Shown here: in pieces, positions 1 through 4,585 of the stretch
Layout of the letters: each line of letters begins with the position of its first letter
How positions within the stretch are numbered: position 1 is the first letter of the stretch
NCBI GenBank assembly: GCA_946405655.1
Contig: CAMJHX010000071.1
Location: forward strand, 1 to 6,694
Direction: 5' to 3'
Length of the DNA stretch: 6,694 nt
DNA from: an uncultured Clostridia bacterium
Lineage (GTDB): Bacteria > Bacillota > Clostridia > Oscillospirales > Oscillospiraceae
Position numbers and translations under genes: made by a program
The notes under the pieces: model-generated
Told to the model about the DNA's origin: nothing
Seen by the model: the letters and a program-made list of their open reading frames with translations, nothing else
Database searches by the model: none

Positions 1-1
1 C

Positions 2-727
2 GAGACCTACCGCGGCGAATATGCCACGCCCGGCGTGAAGGAAAACCCGTCCGGCTCCATGAAGGATCTGCTCTCCTCCTGGTCGGAGGCGGCGCTTCGC
101 CAGAAGGAGGCGAAGATCGATGAGCAGACGGCGGAGTCCGTCGCCGCCCTCGGCGACGCGCTTCTGGACGCAAACGAGCGCGCGCAGACCGAGCGCGACC
201 GCAATGAGATCGAATCCGCGAAGGCGAAGGACAACGCCGCCCTCTATGCCGAGGCGCGCGGCGACCGCGGCGGCATCGGTCAGGCGCAGTACAGCGAGAT
301 CGAGGCGCAGCGCCTGCGCAATCGCCAGGCGATCAACACCGCGCAGACCACCATGGCCGCCGAGACCGCCCGCCAGATCGCCGCCCTGCGCGCCAAGGGT
401 GAGTTCCAGAAGGCGGACGCCCTGCTGGACGTGACGCAGAAGTATCTCAGCCAGCTGCTCACGCTCGAAAAGTGGAGCGCGAACTGGGAGAACACGCAAG
501 CGCAGCTGCGCCGCAGCGTGGAGCAGTGGGAGCGCAGCTATGCCCAGACGATCGCCGGCGCGGAGCACGCTGTCTCCCGCGAGCGCCAGAGCCAGCTCGC
601 CTCCTCCGGCGACGCGCTGCTGAAGGCGGGCATCCTGCCGAGCGCCGAGCAGCTCGCCGCCATGGGCATGACCGCAGAGCAGGCGCAGGCCTACATCGAT
701 TCCCTCATCCGCCACGGAAAGATTTAA
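2..727 (+). CDS. Ala/Gln-rich coiled-coil protein, C-terminal part (5' end outside window)
   Basis: The frame is open from base 2 to the TAA at 725-727, giving 241 visible residues. I treat it as 5'-truncated: the first in-frame start, a GTG at 35, has no Shine-Dalgarno sequence, and protein-like sequence (ETYRGEYATPGVKEN) precedes it. The product is rich in Ala, Gln, Glu, Arg and Lys, with long stretches lacking Pro and few Gly, as expected for alpha-helical coiled coil. No membrane segment is visible in this part. A Gly-containing break (ARGDRGGIGQAQY) sits near residue 95 of the visible part, and the tail (SAEQLAAMGMTAEQAQAYID) resembles a short helical-hairpin motif. I do not recognise the family. 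A structural, tape-measure-like or cell-envelope helical protein would fit, but nothing decides among them. The GC-rich codon use matches guaA, and a strong terminator follows 11 bases after the stop, so this is the last gene of its transcript. Confidence 0.75.
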   Translation, partial: ETYRGEYATPGVKENPSGSMKDLLSSWSEAALRQKEAKIDEQTAESVAALGDALLDANERAQTERDRNEIESAKAKDNAALYAEARGDRGGIGQAQYSEIEAQRLRNRQAINTAQTTMAAETARQIAALRAKGEFQKADALLDVTQKYLSQLLTLEKWSANWENTQAQLRRSVEQWERSYAQTIAGAEHAVSRERQSQLASSGDALLKAGILPSAEQLAAMGMTAEQAQAYIDSLIRHGKI

Positions 728-737
728 TCACACAAGG

Positions 738-780
738 AATCAGCTAAAGTCTTCTTTGACTTTGGCTGATTTTTATATTT
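738..780 (+). terminator. Rho-independent terminator of the coiled-coil protein gene
   Basis: Arms 738-751 and 758-771 pair over 14 bp with one G-U wobble (745/764), around the 6-base loop TTCTTT. A T-rich tract (771-780, TTTTTATATT-like) follows. It lies 11 bases after the stop codon and separates this transcript from guaA. Confidence 0.9.
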
Positions 781-806
781 ACTGCCGCGGGTAAATTCGG
801 TATAAT
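778..806 (+). promoter_or_regulatory. Sigma-A type promoter of guaA
   Basis: A -35 box TTTACT (778-783) and a consensus -10 box TATAAT (801-806) are separated by 17 bases. Transcription would start near 812-814, giving a leader of about 33 bases before the ATG at 846. The -35 box abuts the T-tract of the upstream terminator, so the two transcription units are packed with no spare DNA. No purine riboswitch or operator is evident in the short leader. Confidence 0.8.
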
Positions 807-845
807 GAATCATCAAATATATAGAAGAAAGAGAGGCTGATATCT

Positions 846-1838
846 ATGTTTGATCCTGTTTCCCGTCCGGAGACGATGGAGCGCATTACCACGCCGGAGC
901 TGGCGGAGGCGTTTATTGCCGAGCAGGTCGCGGCGCTGCGCGCGCAGATCGGCGACGGCAAGGTGCTGCTGGCGCTGTCCGGCGGCGTCGATTCCTCCGT
1001 GGTCGCGGCGCTGCTCATCAAGGCGGTGGGCAAGCAGCTCGTCTGCGTGCACGTCAACCACGGCCTCCTGCGCAAGGGCGAGCCCGAGCAGGTCATAGAG
1101 GTCTTCCGCAATCAGATGGACGCGAACCTCATCTATGTCGACGCGGTCGACCGCTTCCTCGATAAGCTCGCGGGCGTGAGCGCGCCGGAGCAGAAGCGCC
1201 ACATCATCGGCGAGGAGTTCATCGATGTGTTTGCCGACGAAGCCCGCAAGCTCGACGGCGTGCAGTTCCTCGCGCAGGGCACCATCTGGCCGGACATCCT
1301 CGAGAGCGAGGCCGGCATCAAGGCGCACCACAACGCCGGCGGTCTGCCGGAGGATATCGCCTCCCGCTTTGAGCTCGTCGAGCCCGTGCGCATCCTCTTC
1401 AAGGACGAGGTCCGCGTCGTCGGCAAGGCGCTCGGCCTGCCGGACGAGATGGTCTATCGTCAGCCCTTCCCGGGTCCCGGCCTCGGCGTCCGCTGCGTCG
1501 GCGCCATCACGCGCGACCGGCTCGAGGCCGTGCGCGAGTCCGACGCGATCCTCCGCGAGGAGTTCGCGAAGGCGGGTCTCGCCGGCAAGGTCTGGCAGTA
1601 TTTCACCGTCGTGCCGGACTTCACCTCCACCGGCATCACCGACGGCAAGCGCACCGACGCCTGGCCCGTCATCATCCGCGCCGTGAACACCCGCGACGCC
1701 ATGACCGCCACGGTCGAGCACCTCGACTGGGCGCTGCTCGAACGGCTGACCGCCCGCATCACCAGCGAGGTCAAGGGCGTCAACCGCGTGCTCTACGACT
1801 GCACCCCCAAGCCCACCGGCACGATCGAGTACGAATAA
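846..1838 (+). CDS. guaA: GMP synthase, stand-alone ATP-pyrophosphatase subunit
   Basis: This protein catalyses the amination of XMP to GMP with ATP, the last step of guanine nucleotide synthesis, in the cytosol. Its 330 residues correspond to the C-terminal half of the usual bacterial GuaA of about 510-525 residues. Visible features are the PP-loop SGGVDSS (residues 45-51), HVNHGLLRKGEPEQV, the FLAQGTIWPDILES strand, HHNAGGLPED, the FPGPGLGVR motif, and the dimerisation domain ending in KPTGTIEYE, close to the KPPATIEWE ending of E. coli. The N-terminal class I glutamine amidotransferase domain is missing. A promoter and a terminator lie directly upstream, so it was not lost to a start-site error. 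The start ATG has GAGAGG (831-836) nine bases upstream. Ammonia must come from a separate glutaminase subunit, as in archaea, or from free ammonium. The last 15 bases are duplicated at 3504-3518 as an apparent attachment site. Confidence 0.95.
   Translation: MFDPVSRPETMERITTPELAEAFIAEQVAALRAQIGDGKVLLALSGGVDSSVVAALLIKAVGKQLVCVHVNHGLLRKGEPEQVIEVFRNQMDANLIYVDAVDRFLDKLAGVSAPEQKRHIIGEEFIDVFADEARKLDGVQFLAQGTIWPDILESEAGIKAHHNAGGLPEDIASRFELVEPVRILFKDEVRVVGKALGLPDEMVYRQPFPGPGLGVRCVGAITRDRLEAVRESDAILREEFAKAGLAGKVWQYFTVVPDFTSTGITDGKRTDAWPVIIRAVNTRDAMTATVEHLDWALLERLTARITSEVKGVNRVLYDCTPKPTGTIEYE
1824..1838 (+). repeat. Left direct repeat (attL-like) at the guaA 3' end
   Basis: ATCGAGTACGAATAA covers the last four guaA codons plus the stop (I-E-Y-E-stop). 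It is repeated exactly at 3504-3518 in the same orientation, 1,680 bases away. Identity ends sharply on both sides (G versus C before it, T versus G after it). Insertion at this position leaves the guaA coding sequence intact. Confidence 0.8.
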
Positions 1839-1854
1839 TTTCGCATCCTCAAAG

Positions 1855-1897
1855 AAAAAGAGCTAACTGATTTGCTTGCGATCAGTTAGCTCTTTTT
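1855..1897 (+). terminator. Symmetric (bidirectional) terminator just inside the left repeat
   Basis: Perfect 17-base arms (1855-1871 and 1881-1897) surround a 9-base loop. The base of the stem is A5 on the left and T5 on the right, so it can act in both directions. It lies 16 bases after the guaA stop and probably terminates guaA now. Because it is inside the repeats, it belongs to the inserted segment and not to the original guaA locus. Confidence 0.9.
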
Positions 1898-1999
1898 CGT
1901 TTTATTGCTCAAATGACGTCTTTCCTTCATCGGAACAATCTAAATCTATTAGTACTTTCATAGTGCGTTCTCTGTTGCTGTCAATAAAGGCGCATATAC

Positions 2000-2028
2000 T
2001 TGACTTTTCTCTTGTGATCCACTATAAT
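2000..2028 (+). promoter_or_regulatory. Strong sigma-A type promoter of the DUF4143 ATPase gene
   Basis: A -35 box TTGACT (2000-2005, five of six consensus bases) and a consensus -10 box TATAAT (2023-2028) are separated by exactly 17 bases. Transcription should start near 2034-2036, inside the left arm of the palindrome at 2031-2063. The leader before the ATG at 2087 would be about 50 bases. Confidence 0.85.
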
Positions 2029-2030
2029 AT

Positions 2031-2063
2031 CGACAAATCAGGAATCAGAATCCTGATTTGTCG
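2031..2063 (+). promoter_or_regulatory. Perfect 13-bp palindrome at the predicted transcription start (operator or leader hairpin)
   Basis: CGACAAATCAGGA (2031-2043) and its exact complement TCCTGATTTGTCG (2051-2063) flank the 7-base spacer ATCAGAA. It begins two bases after the -10 box and has no T-tract, so it is not a terminator. A repressor operator, or a 5' mRNA hairpin controlling stability or translation, are the plausible readings. The symmetry is seen; the role is inferred. Confidence 0.75.
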
Positions 2064-2076
2064 ATTCCTCTGTTTT

Positions 2077-2081
2077 GGTGA
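2077..2081 (+). promoter_or_regulatory. Ribosome binding site deciding the ATPase start
   Basis: GGTGA, complementary to the 16S 3' end, lies five bases before the ATG at 2087. It favours this start over the in-frame TTG (2075) and GTG (2078), which overlap the site itself. Confidence 0.6.
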
Positions 2082-2086
2082 TTCAT

Positions 2087-3346
2087 ATGAAGTATATACA
2101 ACGAAGCATAGAAGATCTGGTCAAATCTTCGGATAAGACTTTCAAATGTATCCTTGTAACGGGCGCACGGCAAACCGGGAAGTCCACAATGCTGAAAACC
2201 TTGTTCCCGGAAAAAAAGTATGTTCCCATTGACGATCCGTTTATCGAGGATCAGGCCAATGATAACCCCAATATGTTCATGATGCTGAACCCGCCGCCTG
2301 CAATCTATGATGAGGTGCAGCGTGCGCCGGGGCTGTTTCGCTATATCAAAATTAAGTGCGACGAAAGCGATGAGCGGGGCTTGTATTGCCTTTCCGGTTC
2401 TCAGCCTTTGGAGCTGATGGAGAATGCCTCAGAATCGCTGTCCGGTCGTGTCAGCATCGTCGAGATGTCCGGACTATCCCTTCGCGAGATTCAAGGATGC
2501 AGCTTCAATGAGCCGTTTGTCCCCACAATGGAATATGTTCAGAGGCGCAGCACAGAAGCAAAAGCGCCGAAGAACATCTGGGAGATCATCCACCGCGGCA
2601 GCTATCCTGAACTGCAGAATCCGGAAGTAGATTGGGCTTCATTTTTCTCCAGCTATGTAAAGACCTATCTGGAACGTGATGTGCGAAAGCTTTCAGCTGT
2701 TCAAGATCTGAATGATTTTCGCCGCTTCATGGTTGCGGTTGCAGCCAGAACGGGGCAGATGCTCAATTACGCGAATATTGCCGACGAAATCAGCAAGGAC
2801 GCCGCGACTGTGAAGAGATGGATGTCCATTCTGGAGGCTTCCGGTATCATTTATCTGTTGGAGCCCTACACGCCGTCCGTGCTGAAAAAAGCGATCAAGA
2901 CGCCGAAGGTCTATTTCCGTGATACCGGGCTTGCGGCTTATCTCACCCGCTGGCTTACACCGGAGGCGCTGGCTTATGGCGCTATGAGCGGCGCGATGTT
3001 TGAGACTTTTGTGATTTCGGAAATATTGAAGTCCTATTCGAATCGCGGTATTGACTATCGGTATTGTGTTTCCTATTATCGCGGAAGAGATAAGAAAAAG
3101 GTTCGCCGCGATGGACAGGAATACGAAACAGAAAGCGAAATTGATTTGATTATTGAGGAGAATGGGGTTCTATATCCCATCGAGATCAAGCAAAGTGCAG
3201 CAGTTACTGCAGATGAAGCAAGCGCTTTTACAGTACTGGACAAAGTTGAGGAGAAACGCCGCGGCATGGGCGCAATCATTTGCGCTTGTCCACAGCCGAA
3301 TTTACTGAGAGACAATCTGCTGCAATTGCCCGTGTGGTATATATAA
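2087..3346 (+). CDS. AAA-type ATP-binding protein with DUF4143 C-terminal region
   Basis: This is a 419-residue cytosolic protein of the ATPase/DUF4143 family, whose biological role is not established. The N-terminal P-loop module has Walker A GARQTGKST (residues 26-34), Walker B AIYDEVQ (72-78) and a sensor strand LSGSQ (102-106), then the family's SLSGRVSIVEMSGLSLREI stretch. A winged-helix-like segment (YANIADEISKDAATVKRWM) lies around residues 225-245. The C-terminal part has D353, then E366-I-K368 in a YPIEIK strand, the arrangement of a PD-(D/E)XK nuclease-like fold. Such proteins are frequent cargo of mobile or lineage-specific DNA, and some have been discussed with toxin, defence or regulatory roles; none can be assigned here. 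The gene has full length, no frameshift, its own promoter and a palindrome, and is the only gene between the guaA repeats. Its codon use is AT-richer than its neighbours, suggesting transfer. TTG 2075 would add four residues. Confidence 0.9.
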   Translation: MKYIQRSIEDLVKSSDKTFKCILVTGARQTGKSTMLKTLFPEKKYVPIDDPFIEDQANDNPNMFMMLNPPPAIYDEVQRAPGLFRYIKIKCDESDERGLYCLSGSQPLELMENASESLSGRVSIVEMSGLSLREIQGCSFNEPFVPTMEYVQRRSTEAKAPKNIWEIIHRGSYPELQNPEVDWASFFSSYVKTYLERDVRKLSAVQDLNDFRRFMVAVAARTGQMLNYANIADEISKDAATVKRWMSILEASGIIYLLEPYTPSVLKKAIKTPKVYFRDTGLAAYLTRWLTPEALAYGAMSGAMFETFVISEILKSYSNRGIDYRYCVSYYRGRDKKKVRRDGQEYETESEIDLIIEENGVLYPIEIKQSAAVTADEASAFTVLDKVEEKRRGMGAIICACPQPNLLRDNLLQLPVWYI

Positions 3347-3503
3347 TTAAGCCAAGGAGCGGAAAATCGCGGATTACCTTATGTTTTTGGCAACACCATG
3401 GCAACAGAAAATCGGATAGTCCAGATTCAACAGATAATGTAAGCAACTGAAATACTGTGTACCATATCTCCTATACAAAACTGTTTAGGTTATGCTTTGT
3501 ATC
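3347..3503. other. Gene-free tail of the inserted segment, possible integrase remnant or arm sites
   Basis: No gene or terminator is convincing in these 157 bases. GGCAACA occurs twice (3389-3395, 3400-3406), and GAAAATCG occurs twice (3362-3369, 3407-3414). Two short plus-strand open frames end at 3442 (…GNTMATENRIVQIQQIM) and 3450 (…FWQHHGNRKSDSPDSTDN). Neither has a start with a ribosome site. They could be the decayed 3' end of a lost gene, but I cannot assign a family. Confidence 0.35.
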
Positions 3504-3518
3504 ATCGAGTACGAATAA
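3504..3518 (+). repeat. Right direct repeat (attR-like), duplicate of the guaA 3' end
   Basis: This is an exact copy of ATCGAGTACGAATAA from the guaA 3' end. The preceding bases do not continue guaA homology. Eleven bases further on begins the terminator of the minus-strand gene that would be guaA's convergent neighbour in an element-free chromosome. Confidence 0.8.
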
Positions 3519-3528
3519 GAGATCAAGC

Positions 3529-3564
3529 AAAAAACCCGGCTCTGCGATTGCTCGCAGAGCCGGG
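3529..3564 (-). terminator. Terminator of the 50-residue membrane protein gene
   Basis: Perfect 13-base arms (3535-3547 and 3552-3564, GC-rich) flank a 4-base loop. On the minus strand they are followed by T6 (complement of A6 at 3529-3534). The plus-strand side has no T-tract, so this terminator serves the minus strand. It lies 14 bases beyond the stop at 3579. Confidence 0.9.
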
Positions 3565-3578
3565 CTGTCGTCTCGGGC

Positions 3579-3731
3579 TTATTTCTTATTCTTCTTTCCC
3601 TTTTTCTGCTCCTTCTTGCCGGGGCAGAGCTTGATGATGGCGAACACCGCGCCGAGCGCGACCGTCACGCCGCCGATGATGCAGAGAATTTTCTTCGTGT
3701 CCTCTTTCATGTTCTGGAGCTTTTCTTTCAT
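3579..3731 (-). CDS. Small single-pass membrane protein, Lys-rich tail (50 residues)
   Basis: The frame runs from ATG at 3731 to TAA at 3581-3579 and encodes 50 residues. The ribosome site GGAGGG (3744-3739) is seven bases upstream. A charged head (MKEKLQNMKEDTKK) is followed by one hydrophobic span from about residue 15 to 33 (ILCIIGGVTVALGAVFAII), then KLCPGKK and a strongly basic tail of mostly Lys. Two Cys residues (17 and 36) lie at either end of the span. It has its own promoter and terminator, which supports a real gene despite its size. I do not recognise a family; functions from membrane-protein modulation to cell-envelope stress are possible. The basic tail should stay in the cytosol by the positive-inside rule, but the head is charged too, so topology is uncertain. 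Confidence 0.8.
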   Translation of the reverse strand: MKEKLQNMKEDTKKILCIIGGVTVALGAVFAIIKLCPGKKEQKKGKKNKK

Positions 3732-3757
3732 GGTGAATCCCTCCGTTTCCTAAGGAC

Positions 3758-3786
3758 AGTATATCAGCCGAGCGCGCGGAAATCAA
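3758..3786 (-). promoter_or_regulatory. Promoter of the 50-residue membrane protein gene
   Basis: Read on the minus strand: -35 box TTGATT (3786-3781), 17-base spacer, -10 box TATACT (3763-3758) preceded by TGA, giving an extended -10. The -35 box overlaps the stop codon of the upstream HMA protein gene. Transcription would start near 3751, just before the ribosome site. Confidence 0.75.
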
Positions 3787-4169
3787 GCAGAAGCTGCCGA
3801 GAGATCGGTGTATCCGTTCAGGGCGTAGTCCTTGTCCTGCAGCGCCTTGGCGAAGGCCGCCTCGTTCACGGGCTGCTTTGCGCGCACGTCCGCTTCGTTT
3901 TTGGCGAGGTTCACCCGCCCCCAGACGCCGGGCATGGCGTTGAGCGCGTTTTCGACGTTCACGGCGCAGTGGCTGCAGTGCATCCCGCCGACGGCGAGAC
4001 GGTAGCGATAGGGATAGTGCGTCTCGTCCGTGTCGGCGACCGGCCTGCGCGTCGGCGCCTCCGCGCCACCGCAGCAGCTGCTCTTCGCCCTGCCGCGAAC
4101 GCGCTGTACGGTCTGCCAGATGGCGTAGAGAACCAGCAGTGCGCCGGCGGCGATGATGAGTTTATCCAT
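3783..4169 (-). CDS. Membrane-anchored heavy-metal-associated (HMA) domain protein
   Basis: The 128-residue product has an N-terminal membrane span (about residues 3-18, KLIIAAGALLVLYAIW), a basic stretch, a SSCCGG motif (30-35), and a polar linker. An HMA domain follows (about 56-122) with the metal-binding loop GMHCSHC (62-68). HMA domains bind Cu(I), Zn(II) or similar soft metals through the two Cys residues and pass them to transporters or buffer them. Here the domain is tethered to the membrane, most likely facing the cytosol. The extra CC pair near the membrane resembles the Cys-rich tails of FeoB-associated proteins. The start ATG at 4169 has AAAGGA (4181-4176) six bases upstream. The gene follows the feoB unit but is separated from it by a terminator and a repeat pair, and no clear promoter is visible upstream. 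The metal and the partner are unknown. It is CopZ-like in its domain but is not a typical 70-residue free CopZ. Confidence 0.88.
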   Translation of the reverse strand: MDKLIIAAGALLVLYAIWQTVQRVRGRAKSSCCGGAEAPTRRPVADTDETHYPYRYRLAVGGMHCSHCAVNVENALNAMPGVWGRVNLAKNEADVRAKQPVNEAAFAKALQDKDYALNGYTDLSAASA

Positions 4170-4175
4170 GATGAT

Positions 4176-4181
4176 TCCTTT
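4176..4181 (-). promoter_or_regulatory. Ribosome binding site of the HMA protein gene
   Basis: AAAGGA on the minus strand lies six bases before ATG 4169. It is worth noting because no promoter could be identified upstream, where repeat sequence begins within about ten bases. Confidence 0.6.
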
Positions 4182-4192
4182 CTATCCGAGCG

Positions 4193-4322
4193 TGTCATTC
4201 TGAGCGAAGTGAAGCGGAGTCGAAGAATCCTGGCAGAGCAGTACGATAGATGCAGGTGTTCTGTTTCACTGCCAAGCCAAGATCCTTCGACTGCGCGCTG
4301 ACGCGCTCCGCTCAGGATGACA
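4193..4322. repeat. Inverted pair of intergenic repeats (REP/MITE-like)
   Basis: Arm A (4193-4236) reads TGTCATTCTGAGCGAAG and continues through GTCGAAGAATCCTGGCA. Arm B (4269-4322), read on the minus strand, gives TGTCATCCTGAGCGGAGCG and continues through GTCGAAGGATCTTGGC. The two are similar but imperfect inverted copies separated by about 32 bases; arm B has its own inner symmetry (GCGCGCTGACGCGC). This sequence type is a common dispersed intergenic repeat in gut Clostridia and other bacteria. It has no coding capacity and fills the gap between the FeoB-associated gene terminator and the HMA gene. In RNA it would form a long stem. Confidence 0.75.
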
Positions 4323-4333
4323 GGGAAGTGCGG

Positions 4334-4363
4334 AAAAAAGAGGCGGGCTTGCCCGCCTCTTTT
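4334..4363 (-). terminator. Terminator of the feoB transcription unit
   Basis: Complementary arms (4336-4348 and 4351-4363) form a 12-bp GC-rich stem with a tight loop. On the minus strand they are followed by a T-run (4339-4334). It begins nine bases beyond the stop of the Cys-rich protein gene. A matching A/T tract on the other side means it could also act on the plus strand. Confidence 0.88.
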
Positions 4364-4371
4364 CGTTGGTT

Positions 4372-4551
4372 TTACTTGCCGCAGCTGTGCGCGGGCTTGG
4401 TGCTGACCGGCGCGCCGTGCTTCTCACAGGAGTCTGCGTACGGGCAGCCGACGCACTTGACGCCGCGCTTCTTTTCGCGGTAGATGTATCTCCCTGCAAG
4501 AAAGATGACTGCCGCAAGCACAATGACGGCAATGACGGTTGCCAGATTCAT
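4372..4551 (-). CDS. FeoB-associated Cys-rich membrane protein
   Basis: This 59-residue protein starts at ATG 4551, with AAGGAGGAG (4565-4557) five bases upstream. It begins MNLATVIAVIVLAAVIFLAG, a single membrane span over residues 2-20, followed by a basic RYIYREKKRG patch. A cytosolic tail carries Cys33, Cys36 (CVGC), Cys42 and Cys57 plus His45 and His55. This layout (short N-terminal span, basic stop-transfer, Cys-rich tail) is that of the FeoB-associated Cys-rich membrane family in Firmicutes. The gene starts 34 bases after the feoB stop in the same direction, so it is co-transcribed. By position it may receive or gate Fe(II) entering through FeoB, or help assemble the transporter; the family's mechanism is not proven. 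Its Cys content is modest compared with GGCSGC-type members. Confidence 0.9.
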   Translation of the reverse strand: MNLATVIAVIVLAAVIFLAGRYIYREKKRGVKCVGCPYADSCEKHGAPVSTKPAHSCGK

Positions 4552-4585
4552 AAAATCTCCTCCTTCTTACCGGGCTGCGGGCAGA

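Larger units (their letters stand above)
1839..3518. mobile_element. Small element integrated at the 3' end of guaA, carrying a DUF4143 ATPase
   Basis: The segment is bounded by exact 15-base direct repeats of the guaA 3' end, one within guaA and one at its right edge. Its codons are visibly AT-richer (many AAA, ATT, TAT, GAA) than those of guaA or feoB on either side. Content in order: a symmetric terminator (1855-1897); about 100 bases with no convincing gene; a strong promoter (2000-2028); a palindrome (2031-2063); the ATPase gene (2087-3346); and a 157-base gene-free tail. The 3' end of guaA is a known insertion site for integrase-borne genomic islands, which supports the reading. No integrase, excisionase or relaxase is visible, so it is either a remnant of a larger island or a tiny element mobilised in trans. 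The repeat and composition are seen; integration and horizontal origin are inferred. Confidence 0.7.

Noticed and set aside
35..727. Treating the GTG at 35 as the true start of the coiled-coil protein
   Set aside because: There is no Shine-Dalgarno sequence upstream of it, and the frame continues open to the window edge with protein-like sequence.
813..1721. A 302-codon open frame antisense to guaA
   Set aside because: It is a mirror of the GC-rich codon pattern of guaA. It has no ribosome site, and its sequence is Asp/Ala/Gly-rich with no recognisable domain.
1902..2021. Minus-strand frame ending MKVLIDLDCSDEGKTSFEQ and followed by the symmetric terminator
   Set aside because: It looks somewhat protein-like and the terminator would suit it. 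However, it is only 19 codons from the ATG, lacks a good ribosome site, and its longer form overlaps the ATPase promoter. At most it is the tail of a lost gene.
1876..2136. An 86-codon plus-strand frame before the ATPase gene
   Set aside because: It starts inside the terminator arm and runs through the promoter and palindrome. The codons are random-looking and there is no ribosome site.
3457..3753. A 98-codon plus-strand frame across the right repeat
   Set aside because: It crosses the right repeat and the minus-strand terminator and is antisense to the 50-residue gene, which has a promoter and a ribosome site. The frame has none.
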